Assembly (NCBI GenBank): GCA_903921405.1
Contig: CAIXPV010000190.1
Coordinates: forward strand, 1 to 5,332
Direction: 5' to 3'
DNA: 5,332 bases
Source of the DNA: an uncultured Actinomycetes bacterium
GTDB taxonomy: Bacteria; Actinomycetota; Actinomycetes; Nanopelagicales; Nanopelagicaceae
Shown here: in pieces, positions 1 through 5,170 of the stretch
Layout: each line of letters begins with the position of its first letter
Position numbering within the stretch: the stretch's first letter is position 1
The notes under the pieces: generated by a model
Told to the model about the DNA's origin: nothing
What the model saw: the letters and a program-made list of their open reading frames with translations, nothing else
The model's database searches: none
Program-made: the position numbers and the translations under genes

Positions 1-393
1 ACCTATGCTGAAAATATTGGCGTTATGGCGGCAACCCGCGTGTATTCAACGGCTGCATATTGGATCGCCGGTATTGGAGCAATTGGTTTGTCTCTGTCCC
101 CTAAGTTCGGAGCAGTGTTGAGCTCTACTCCAGTTGGCGCACTTGGTGGCGTTGGCGTAGCCCTCTTTGGAATGATCGGTGTACTCGGTGCACGCATCTG
201 GATTGAGGGCAAAGTTGATTTTGCTAACTCAACTAACTTGATAATCGCAGCATCGGCTTTGATTATCGGTATTTCAGATATGTCATGGACTCGTGGAGAT
301 TACACATTCAGTGGAATCATCAATGCAACGCTAGTTGCCATTGTCGGTTACAGAGTTCTCAACTCAATTGCATCAGCTCGAGGTAACAACTAA
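1..393 (+). CDS. uraA: NCS2-family uracil/xanthine permease, C-terminal part (5' truncated)
   Basis: This is the last 130 residues of an inner-membrane nucleobase:proton symporter of the NCS2 (UraA/PbuX) family, which imports uracil or a related base. The frame is open from base 1, so the ATG at 25 is internal and the gene begins outside the window. The first visible residues, TYAENIGVM, are the family signature; by comparison with E. coli UraA the Glu at visible residue 4 corresponds to substrate-contacting Glu290. Hydrophobic membrane segments follow at about residues 20-34, 47-64, 79-92 and 103-120, with the conserved stretch around GGVGVALFGMIG and IEGKVDF. E. coli UraA is about 430 residues, so roughly 30% is visible. 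It ends in a short basic tail. Uracil is the likeliest substrate, but xanthine or uric acid transporters share these motifs. The next gene starts 9 bp downstream on the same strand. Confidence 0.9.
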   Translation, partial: TYAENIGVMAATRVYSTAAYWIAGIGAIGLSLSPKFGAVLSSTPVGALGGVGVALFGMIGVLGARIWIEGKVDFANSTNLIIAASALIIGISDMSWTRGDYTFSGIINATLVAIVGYRVLNSIASARGNN

Positions 394-396
394 TCT
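368..396 (+). promoter_or_regulatory. Candidate leaderless promoter for the LysE-family gene
   Basis: TAATCT at 391-396 fits the actinobacterial -10 (TANNNT) and lies exactly six bases before the ATG at 403, which would put the first transcribed base on the start codon. TTGCAT at 368-373, 17 bp upstream, is a weak -35 (3 of 6 matches to TTGACA). The -10 begins with the TAA stop of the upstream permease gene. No Shine-Dalgarno sequence precedes the ATG. Readthrough from the permease gene is the alternative. Confidence 0.45.
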
Positions 397-402
397 AGTT
401 AT

Positions 403-1047
403 ATGGTGATTCCATCGCGGCTAACTGAATATCTCGTGGCCGCGATGGTCATCATGTTGGCACCAGGACCCAGCGTTTTATTTACAATCGCTCGCGCAAT
501 TGCATGGGGGCGAAAAACAGCGGTCGCTACAGTCGCTGGCAATGCAGCCGGCATGTTGGTCTTATCAGTATTTGTTGCGCTGGGCCTTGGTCCAATCTTG
601 CAGCGATCAGAGCTAGCGTATAAATCTGTTCAATGGGGTGGCGGCCTTTACTTAATGTATTTAGGAGTCGATGCGATTAGACATCGACGCGTGCATGCAG
701 CTGACATGACAAACCAAGGAGATATCGCTCCCAGTGTGAGGCGTTCGATTCGTGATGGTTTCTGGGTAGGTGCCCTCAACCCGAAGGCAATAGTTTTCTA
801 TGCAGCAGTGTTGCCCCAATTCATCGATCGCGAACGTGGCAGCGTGACTGCGCAGTTGATACTTCTGGGGTCGATCTTCTCGATTCTTGCTTTTCTATCT
901 GATGGGACTTGGGGTTTATTGGCCGGCACTGCGCGCCAATGGTTAGCGACGGATCCCAATCGCTTGGAAAAACTGCGCGCCGCTGGTGGGTCGATAATGA
1001 TTCTTCTAGGCATAGCAGTCTTAATATCTGCAATTGTCAGTGGCTAA
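403..1047 (+). CDS. LysE/RhtB-family amino-acid exporter
   Basis: This 214-residue integral membrane protein has the usual length for the LysE/RhtB translocator family, which exports amino acids (lysine, threonine, homoserine and others) or small metabolites in exchange for protons. Family marks are present in order: the PGPSVL loop (21-26) after the first hydrophobic segment, a glycine-rich segment with GNAAG (46-50), GGGLYLMYLG (79-88), a charged cytoplasmic loop at about 93-118, and NPKAIVFYAAVLPQF (126-140). Two more hydrophobic segments lie at about 150-176 and 195-212. The ATG at 403 is chosen because it gives a normal N-terminus and sits at leaderless distance from a TAATCT hexamer; a GTG one codon later cannot be excluded. 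The substrate cannot be read from the sequence. The gene lies 9 bp after the permease and 15 bp before the nuclease, so co-transcription is possible. Confidence 0.9.
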   Translation: MVIPSRLTEYLVAAMVIMLAPGPSVLFTIARAIAWGRKTAVATVAGNAAGMLVLSVFVALGLGPILQRSELAYKSVQWGGGLYLMYLGVDAIRHRRVHAADMTNQGDIAPSVRRSIRDGFWVGALNPKAIVFYAAVLPQFIDRERGSVTAQLILLGSIFSILAFLSDGTWGLLAGTARQWLATDPNRLEKLRAAGGSIMILLGIAVLISAIVSG

Positions 1048-1050
1048 GGG

Positions 1051-1056
1051 CAGACT
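1051..1056 (+). promoter_or_regulatory. Possible -10 element for the PD-(D/E)XK nuclease gene
   Basis: CAGACT lies six bases before the ATG at 1063, the same geometry as the other leaderless candidates in this window, but it lacks the first T of TANNNT. A competing reading is TTGTCA (1034-1039, 5 of 6 matches to a -35) with a 16 bp spacer to TAGCCT (1056-1061); that would start transcription a few bases inside the gene. No convincing Shine-Dalgarno sequence lies at normal distance from the ATG. Co-transcription with the exporter gene is equally possible. Confidence 0.3.
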
Positions 1057-1062
1057 AGCCTC

Positions 1063-1746
1063 ATGAGAAAACCTATCAAACCAGCACGCGAAAATATTTC
1101 TCCTTCCGACTTAACTTTTGGTCTCTCAACATGTAAGCGCTGTCTATGGATTAAATACTGGTACAAAGTAATTATGCCTGGCCAGTTCCCGCTGGTTGGA
1201 ACTTTTGCAAACATGCAAGAGGAGCATTTTCATCGCGCCGATATGCCAACTATCGATTCATCACTTCGTCCCGGCACAGTCACAAAGTGGGGTGAATGGG
1301 TAAAAAGCAAGCCCTTACACATTAACGGCAGCGATACACGCTGGCGCATTCTTGGAAAGTACGATCTTGTATCTACGAATGACGATGGAACTATTGGACT
1401 CATTGACTGCAAAGTCTCAGATAGCGCTCGCGATAACGGTGCCTTCTACTCCCCTCAACTAGAGGCCTATGCCTACGCACTAGAAAATCCAGCTGCAGGT
1501 AAATCTGCCAGCGTGGCATCGATTGGTTTACTTGTATGGAATCCAGTCTCAGCAATTGGTGAGGATAAAAACTCGTATGGATTCTCAGTAACTCAAAAAT
1601 ACTTACCGGTTGAGCGCGATGTCCCAAACTTTTTAGCAACGATCGAAGATTTCATCAATGTGCTTGAAGGTGAGCTTCCAGAGCCAGGATCAGAGTGCCA
1701 AACATGTACATACCTTGTTGCTCGCAATGGATTAGATTCGCTTTAA
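1063..1746 (+). CDS. PD-(D/E)XK superfamily nuclease with paired CxxC motifs (RecB/Cas4-like fold)
   Basis: A 227-residue protein with the layout of small RecB/Cas4-type nucleases (PDDEXK_1-like). It opens with SPSDLTFGLSTCKRCLWIKY, a helix carrying C24 and C27. G46 and H55 lie near the family's upstream Gly/His positions. D101 (GKYDLV) and D115-x-K117 (LIDCKVSD) form the PD-(D/E)XK metal-binding core, and Q132 with Y136/Y138 (PQLEAYAY) matches motif IV. It closes with ELPEPGSECQTC, giving C212 and C215. Four cysteines framing the nuclease core suggest an Fe-S cluster as in Cas4 and AddB, although those use a one-plus-three arrangement; structural zinc is another option. Catalytic residues look intact, so DNA cleavage or end processing is expected, but the target is unknown. 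No helicase, cas gene or repeat array is nearby. Its TAA overlaps the TAA of the convergent acyltransferase gene. Confidence 0.82.
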   Translation: MRKPIKPARENISPSDLTFGLSTCKRCLWIKYWYKVIMPGQFPLVGTFANMQEEHFHRADMPTIDSSLRPGTVTKWGEWVKSKPLHINGSDTRWRILGKYDLVSTNDDGTIGLIDCKVSDSARDNGAFYSPQLEAYAYALENPAAGKSASVASIGLLVWNPVSAIGEDKNSYGFSVTQKYLPVERDVPNFLATIEDFINVLEGELPEPGSECQTCTYLVARNGLDSL

Positions 1747-1749
1747 TCC
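1729..1749. terminator. Hairpin across the first convergent stop-codon overlap, possible weak terminator
   Basis: GGATTAGA (1729-1736) pairs with TTTAATCC (1742-1749) around a five-base loop, giving eight pairs of which one is G-U. It spans the TTAA where the nuclease and acyltransferase stops overlap. Only two G-C pairs are present and no T-run follows on either strand, so intrinsic termination would be poor. It may be chance or may serve as a 3' end stabiliser. Confidence 0.22.
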
Positions 1750-2444
1750 TCTTCGCCGGCAACGTTTATATCCTCAGGCTTACTCTTCTTGGGAGCATAG
1801 ATATCGACGTACTCTTGTCCTGACATCTCAGCAATCTTTGCGACAATCTGGTCAGTTACAGTGCGCAGGTACTGCAGATCAGTTGAGTCGCCATCAAAGT
1901 ACATTGCTTCGCCAAAAACCATACCTACGCGGTGAAGATTTGGAATAACTTGTCCAGTCGGTTGAATCTTGTCGGTGTTAGACATTGCCACTGGAATAAC
2001 TGGAGCACCTGATTCAATCGCCAAACGAGCGATTCCAGTGCGCCCTTTATAGAGTCGACCATCAGGAGAGCGTGTTCCTTCAGGGTAGATTCCTAAGCAC
2101 TTACCTTCGGCTAAAACTTGAAGTCCTGTAATCAAGGCCGCCTCTGAGCGTCGGCCACCTGAGCGATCGACTGGCACTTGGCCCAAGGCTTTGAAGGTTA
2201 CTTTTTTGAGCAAGCCTTTTGGTCCAGGAGATGTGAAGTACTCACTCTTTGCAAGAAACGTTACTTTGCGGGGCACAACCAATGGCATAAATATCGAGTC
2301 GCTAAAGGATAAATGATTTGAGGCGATAATTACTGGCCCTTTAGCAGGCACGTTGCGCAGACCTTTAACTTTGGGACGAAAAGCGCTCATTAAGAAGGGG
2401 GTCAGGAAGGCCCTCAAAATGCCGTAGGGAAGGTTGTTGAACAC
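1743..2444 (-). CDS. plsC: 1-acyl-sn-glycerol-3-phosphate acyltransferase (PlsC family)
   Basis: This 233-residue membrane-associated enzyme is expected to move a fatty-acyl group to the sn-2 position of lysophosphatidate, giving phosphatidic acid for phospholipid synthesis. All four acyltransferase motifs are visible: NHLSFSD with H44 and D49 (the HX4D catalytic pair), GQVPVDR (88-94), YPEGTRSPDG (120-129, containing the EGTR glycerophosphate-binding block), and VIPVAM (149-154). A hydrophobic stretch at about 9-22 could anchor it, and the last 15 residues are charged. The start is GTG (2444-2442), supported by a TAAATT hexamer at leaderless distance. The family includes close paralogues acting on other acceptors, and in M. 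tuberculosis the similar Rv2182c lies near TB16.3 and fadD15, so exact substrate is less sure than family. It ends tail-to-tail with the nuclease gene and is divergent from the acidic-protein gene. Confidence 0.9.
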   Translation of the reverse strand: MFNNLPYGILRAFLTPFLMSAFRPKVKGLRNVPAKGPVIIASNHLSFSDSIFMPLVVPRKVTFLAKSEYFTSPGPKGLLKKVTFKALGQVPVDRSGGRRSEAALITGLQVLAEGKCLGIYPEGTRSPDGRLYKGRTGIARLAIESGAPVIPVAMSNTDKIQPTGQVIPNLHRVGMVFGEAMYFDGDSTDLQYLRTVTDQIVAKIAEMSGQEYVDIYAPKKSKPEDINVAGEED

Positions 2445-2450
2445 GTGCCT

Positions 2451-2480
2451 AATTTACCTCGCTATCGCTGCATATGACAC
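2451..2480 (-). promoter_or_regulatory. Leaderless promoter of the acyltransferase gene
   Basis: On the minus strand TAAATT (plus-strand 2451-2456) is followed by six bases and then the GTG start, placing transcription start on the start codon. GTGTCA (2475-2480) matches a -35 at 4 of 6 positions with an 18 bp spacer. That -35 overlaps the candidate -10 of the divergent gene. A GAGG lies 12 bases before the GTG, too far to be an ordinary ribosome binding site. Confidence 0.5.
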
Positions 2481-2483
2481 TAT
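2453..2483 (+). promoter_or_regulatory. Candidate leaderless promoter of the acidic-protein/oxidoreductase unit
   Basis: CACTAT (2478-2483) lies six bases before the GTG at 2490, the geometry seen for the other leaderless candidates here, with A and final T of TANNNT conserved but not the first T. TTTACC (2453-2458) is a possible -35 (4 of 6 matches) with a 19 bp spacer. GAGGG immediately abuts the GTG and is too close to act as a Shine-Dalgarno sequence. Confidence 0.38.
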
Positions 2484-2489
2484 CTGAGG

Positions 2490-2762
2490 GTGAGCAAAGA
2501 GCCGAATTTCTCCGATAACCAGGGCGAGGATGAGAACGAACTCATTCGCAGCGAATTTGAATCGATAGTGGAGGGACTTTCTCTGGACGAGTCCTCTCCA
2601 ACAACCTATCTTGATGAGTTAGATAGTTTTGATCGTGCCGACAGGTTTATTGCACCGGCTCCCCCGGCACAGAGCCTGCGCGCAACTTTTCTTAACGCAA
2701 AAGATGCACTTGTGCGCTGGTTCAATCGTGGTCACCACGATGATGACGGAAGCAGGGTATGA
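2490..2762 (+). CDS. Small acidic protein of unknown function
   Basis: A 90-residue protein that I cannot assign to a named family. Residues 1-50 are strongly acidic (many Asp/Glu, with SEFESIVEGLSL and YLDELDSFDRAD). They are followed by RFIAPAPPA (about 52-60), and then a basic/aromatic helix-like tail (LNAKDALVRWFNRGHH) before DDDG. No signal peptide or transmembrane segment is visible. The short acidic region followed by (D/E)RF(I/V)-x-P-x-PP resembles a motif I associate with small actinobacterial proteins having (E/D)RFVPPxPPP; here the usual following membrane helix is missing. The GTG start is supported by the leaderless-like upstream hexamer. The stop overlaps the oxidoreductase ATG as ATGA, so the two are very likely translated in a coupled manner. 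That it is a real gene is well supported by the overlap and by complete filling of the gap; its role is unknown. Confidence 0.75.
   Translation: MSKEPNFSDNQGEDENELIRSEFESIVEGLSLDESSPTTYLDELDSFDRADRFIAPAPPAQSLRATFLNAKDALVRWFNRGHHDDDGSRV
2748..2752 (+). promoter_or_regulatory. Ribosome binding site for the Gfo/Idh/MocA gene
   Basis: GGAAG sits six bases upstream of the ATG at 2759, inside the end of the acidic-protein gene. It supports this start, in which ATG and the upstream TGA overlap as ATGA. It contrasts with the first genes of units in this window, which lack such a sequence. Confidence 0.5.
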
Positions 2763-3742
2763 GTAATTTTCGTTGGGGAATTTTAGGAACCGGTGGAATC
2801 GCCTCAGCATTTGTTGAGGATCTTAGATTAGCTAATGGTCATGTTGTGACAGCTGTTGGATCCCGCTCTCTTTTCACAGCGCAAGAGTTTGCAAAGAAAA
2901 CTCCGGGAGCACGGGCATATGCCAGCTACGCCGAATTAGTGCACGATGACAATGTCGATGCAATTTATGTTGCAACTCCACATCCATGGCATAAAGAGCA
3001 CACATTGCTTGCGCTCAATGCATCGAAACCGGTTCTTTGCGAAAAACCTTTTGCAATTACTGCCGTTGAAACTCAAGAGATGATTAAAGCCGCGCAAGCA
3101 AATAACGTTGCCTTACTTGAAGCGATGTGGACCAGCTATCTGCCGCATATTGCTAGCGTTCGCAAAATATTGATCAGTGGAGTTCTAGGTGAAATTTATA
3201 GCGTAGAGGCTGATCACGGTCAACGTTTAGCAGATAGAGGTATCGCGCGACTAGTTGATCCTCACCTGGCAGGTGGGGCCTTACTTGATTTAGGGATCTA
3301 TCCCGTTTCATTTGCGCATATGGTTTTGGGTGCCCCTGACACGATTACATCGAGTGCCGTAATGACCGATCGCGGTGTTGATGCCCAAACAAGTGCGATC
3401 TTCGATTACAAGAGTGGTGCGCAAGCAATCATCACTACAAATATGATCGCCAGAACACCTTGTCGAGCAGTGATATCTGGATTACTAGGGCGTTTAGAAA
3501 TCGATAGCATTTTTTATAATCCTGCATCAATGCGGGTAGTACTAACTGATGGCACTACAACGCAATATCCAAATACATATCTCGGGCATGGGCTTCGTGA
3601 ACAAGCTATAGAGATGGCGCGCGTTGTGAGCAATGGTCAGCTGGAATCAGCGTTGATGCCTTGGAGTCAGACTCTGGCAGTAATGCAGACAATGGATCAG
3701 ATTAGAAGTCAGATTGGTCTTACGTACCCTTGTGAAAACTAG
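2759..3742 (+). CDS. Gfo/Idh/MocA-family NAD(P)-dependent oxidoreductase, dihydrodiol/xylose dehydrogenase-like
   Basis: A 327-residue cytosolic dehydrogenase of normal family length. The N-terminal Rossmann fold shows GILGTGGIA (GxGxxA, from G10), VATPHPWHKEH (71-81) and CEKPFAI with the conserved EKP lysine K96. The C-terminal domain has LLEAMWTSYLP (119-129), DHGQRLADRGIARLVDPHLAGGALLDLGIYP (152-182). EAMW and GGALLDLGIYP are typical of the dimeric dihydrodiol dehydrogenase / D-xylose-NADP dehydrogenase branch, where the Tyr of GIYP (Y181 here) and the EKP lysine are catalytic. The likely reaction is oxidation of a pyranose or other cyclic polyol, or the reverse. The true substrate is not readable, since annotation within this family is often loose. 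It is translationally coupled to the acidic protein upstream, and its TAG overlaps the TAG of the convergent ROK kinase gene. Confidence 0.88.
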   Translation: MSNFRWGILGTGGIASAFVEDLRLANGHVVTAVGSRSLFTAQEFAKKTPGARAYASYAELVHDDNVDAIYVATPHPWHKEHTLLALNASKPVLCEKPFAITAVETQEMIKAAQANNVALLEAMWTSYLPHIASVRKILISGVLGEIYSVEADHGQRLADRGIARLVDPHLAGGALLDLGIYPVSFAHMVLGAPDTITSSAVMTDRGVDAQTSAIFDYKSGAQAIITTNMIARTPCRAVISGLLGRLEIDSIFYNPASMRVVLTDGTTTQYPNTYLGHGLREQAIEMARVVSNGQLESALMPWSQTLAVMQTMDQIRSQIGLTYPCEN

Positions 3743-3765
3743 CGGCGTGCTAAATCAGCTACGCC
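3735..3765 (-). terminator. Weak intrinsic-terminator-like hairpin at the end of the ROK kinase gene
   Basis: On the minus strand GGCGT(A)GC (plus 3765-3758) pairs with GCACGCC (plus 3750-3744), seven pairs with one bulged base and a seven-base loop. It is followed by GCTAG (including the kinase stop) and TTTT (plus 3738-3735). The stem is GC-rich but the T-run is short and five bases away. On the plus strand, downstream of the oxidoreductase, the same hairpin has no T-run after it. Confidence 0.3.
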
Positions 3766-4683
3766 AACAAGCCCGGCTTCATTACCTAACTGGGCAGCAA
3801 TAATCTGCGGATACGGGTGTTTGCCAGCAAATGGCATATTGCGGTGCAGAGATTCACGTGTTGGTGCCAAGAGAATCTCACCTGCATCAATGACTCCTCC
3901 ACCAATTACAACACATGCTGGATCTAGCAACACTGATAGCGAAGCGATTCCAGCACCTAGCCACTGACCCGTTGTATTAAATGCCGCTAATGCAACTGGA
4001 TCTCCATCGCGCGCGGCCTCCGTAATTGCCTGACCAGTTAATCCGGCAACGGTGCCATCTCCTCTAGATAATAAATTTCTAGCCACTTCAGGACTTGCAT
4101 TTATCGCCTCACGTGCATGACGCAGTAATGCATTGCCTGATGCGTATTGTTCAAAGCAGCCACGTGCACCGCAGCCACATAGATGACCATCTGGAACAAC
4201 TCGTAAATGACCAAACTCTGCTGCAATACCAAATGCGCCACGGTAGAGCTGGCCGTTGACAACAATTCCGCCGCCGATTCCAGTTCCAACCGTCAACATC
4301 ATCATGTGTTCTTGATCTCGCCCAGCACCAAAGGTGGCTTCACCCCATGCAGCTGCATTGGCATCATTTTCTATGACAACGCGTAACCCAATAAGTTCCG
4401 TAAGTTTGCTATCTAAATCAACGCCATTCCAATCGGGGATATTTGGAGTTGCCAACATAGTTTTGCGATCGGAAGAAACAAATCCTGCAGCAGATACTCC
4501 CACCGATGAGACTTTGTGTTGGGCTAATAGTTCTTTAGCAATGTCGGCGATCGCAGACGTTAACGCTTTTCCACCTTGATGTGGAGTATCTTTTCTCGCC
4601 GTTGCTAAAACTTTACCGTTTTCATCAACGACTCCACCTAAAACTTTCGTACCACCAACATCAATACCAATCGAATATGACAA
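3739..4683 (-). CDS. glk: ROK-family glucokinase
   Basis: A 314-residue cytosolic sugar kinase that should phosphorylate glucose with ATP to glucose 6-phosphate, feeding glycolysis. The N-terminal phosphate motif is DVGGTK (8-13). NDANAA (106-111) holds the catalytic base D107, and TVGTGIGGGI (131-140) is the second phosphate loop. EFGHL (156-160) followed by CGCGARGCFEQYASG (169-183) gives the ROK zinc site H159, C169, C171, C176 and sugar-contact residues including E156, H159 and E178. GGGV (261-264) lies in the C-terminal adenosine region. There is no N-terminal helix-turn-helix, so it is an enzyme, not a ROK repressor. Length matches actinobacterial GlkA-type kinases. The start is TTG (4683-4681), seven codons before DVGGTK, with a Shine-Dalgarno sequence at ideal spacing and no better start nearby. 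One base separates it from the SRPBCC stop, so the two form an operon. Glucose is the best guess; other hexoses or N-acetyl sugars are possible. Confidence 0.92.
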   Translation of the reverse strand: MSYSIGIDVGGTKVLGGVVDENGKVLATARKDTPHQGGKALTSAIADIAKELLAQHKVSSVGVSAAGFVSSDRKTMLATPNIPDWNGVDLDSKLTELIGLRVVIENDANAAAWGEATFGAGRDQEHMMMLTVGTGIGGGIVVNGQLYRGAFGIAAEFGHLRVVPDGHLCGCGARGCFEQYASGNALLRHAREAINASPEVARNLLSRGDGTVAGLTGQAITEAARDGDPVALAAFNTTGQWLGAGIASLSVLLDPACVVIGGGVIDAGEILLAPTRESLHRNMPFAGKHPYPQIIAAQLGNEAGLVGVADLARR

Positions 4684-4684
4684 G

Positions 4685-5122
4685 TTATGCCTCTAGTGCG
4701 CTTTTGAGTTGAGAAAGGGCTTGATCAATCGTTGCCTTTTCCGCCTTTTGACGCATCATGGCTGGAATCGGCATAGATAAATCAACGGTCAATGAGTATC
4801 TCACCTGCGTCGTATCATCATCAATACGCGAAATTTCATAAGACCCATCCATAGCAGTAAGTAGATCGGCATCATCGAGAGAGAAATTCAACTTCGCTGG
4901 AGCCTGGGACCAGTCGTAATCTAAGATAACTCGATCCTTCATCATTCCAGCATCGATCGTCATCTTCGCCTTCGTAATTCGTCCTTGGTCATCACTGCCC
5001 AATACCTCAACGGCTTTAATCGATGTCGACCATTCGGGGTACTTATCGAGGGCAAAAAGCAGTTCTGAAACGGCCGACAGTGGGGCCTCAATTGAAATCG
5101 AAGATGTACTCAAATCGCTCAT
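4685..5122 (-). CDS. SRPBCC (START/polyketide-cyclase-like) protein, TB16.3 type
   Basis: A 145-residue protein with the SRPBCC helix-grip fold, which builds a hydrophobic ligand pocket. It begins with a beta strand (SSISIEAPLSAVSELL), then LDKYPEWSTSIKAVEVL (25-41), where YPEW (28-31) is the common family mark. Strands follow around KAKMTIDAGMMKDRVILDYDW (51-71), LNFSLDDADLLTAMDGSYEI (78-97) and TQVRYSLTVDLSMPIP (105-120). A long C-terminal helix (AMMRQKAEKATIDQALSQLKSALE) covers the pocket. Length and pattern match mycobacterial TB16.3 (Rv2185c), as recalled from memory. The family is thought to bind lipids or other hydrophobic molecules; no catalytic residue can be pointed out. The ATG is preceded by a strong leaderless -10. 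It heads an operon with the ROK kinase and is divergent from an acyl-CoA synthetase, which fits a lipid-related role but does not prove it. Confidence 0.85.
   Translation of the reverse strand: MSDLSTSSISIEAPLSAVSELLFALDKYPEWSTSIKAVEVLGSDDQGRITKAKMTIDAGMMKDRVILDYDWSQAPAKLNFSLDDADLLTAMDGSYEISRIDDDTTQVRYSLTVDLSMPIPAMMRQKAEKATIDQALSQLKSALEA
4690..4694 (-). promoter_or_regulatory. Ribosome binding site deciding the TTG start of the ROK kinase gene
   Basis: AGAGG on the minus strand lies six bases upstream of the TTG at 4683-4681. It sits within the last codons of the SRPBCC gene and supports the unusual TTG start, as no ATG or GTG lies near the right N-terminus. Confidence 0.6.
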
Positions 5123-5128
5123 GACTCG

Positions 5129-5134
5129 AGTTTA
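5129..5134 (-). promoter_or_regulatory. Leaderless -10 element of the SRPBCC-glucokinase operon
   Basis: TAAACT on the minus strand is followed by six bases and then the ATG at 5122-5120. It is among the best matches to TANNNT in the window. A -35 is weak: GTTTCA at 5152-5157 matches 3 of 6 positions with a 17 bp spacer. No Shine-Dalgarno sequence lies between the hexamer and the ATG. Confidence 0.52.
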
Positions 5135-5160
5135 CCCCTCTTCCCTATTTGTGAAACTCC

Positions 5161-5170
5161 ACGCTAGCGT
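5161..5170 (+). promoter_or_regulatory. Ten-base palindrome overlapping the acyl-CoA synthetase -10 region
   Basis: ACGCTAGCGT is a perfect ten-base palindrome. Its last six bases, TAGCGT (5165-5170), are a TANNNT -10 candidate seven bases before the ATG at 5178, and TAGCG is repeated directly at 5171-5175. It could be an operator for a dimeric regulator acting on the synthetase promoter. A palindrome of this length is expected a few times by chance in a window of this size. Confidence 0.3.

Noticed and set aside
3..212. Minus-strand reading frame opposite the permease gene
   Set aside because: It is the antisense of a clearly conserved membrane protein, rich in Pro/Ala/Thr as a mirror of hydrophobic codons, with no independent support.
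25..393. Treating the ATG at 25 as the true start of a 122-residue membrane protein
   Set aside because: The frame is open from base 1 and the preceding residues TYAENIGV belong to the NCS2 signature, so this is the tail of a longer permease.
798..1033. Two minus-strand frames opposite the end of the exporter gene
   Set aside because: Both lie entirely inside the conserved exporter gene, overlap each other, and have no domain-like features or start signal.
1230..1639. Minus-strand frames opposite the nuclease gene
   Set aside because: They cover the catalytic core of the plus-strand gene, which has recognisable motifs; the antisense products look like composition shadows.
1063..1746. Reading the PD-(D/E)XK nuclease as a CRISPR Cas4 protein
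   Set aside because: No repeat array, cas1/cas2 or other cas gene is in the window, and the cysteine arrangement is two-plus-two, not the one-plus-three of Cas4.
2619..2810. Minus-strand frame spanning the acidic-protein/oxidoreductase junction
   Set aside because: It opposes the ATGA-coupled pair and has no start signal; the plus-strand genes explain the region fully.
4101..4579. Frames opposite or shifted within the ROK kinase gene
   Set aside because: They overlap the phosphate loops and zinc site of the kinase and show no recognisable protein features.
3739..4683. ROK-family transcriptional repressor (NagC/Mlc/XylR type)
   Set aside because: The protein starts only seven residues before DVGGTK and has no N-terminal helix-turn-helix, and kinase residues including D107 are intact.
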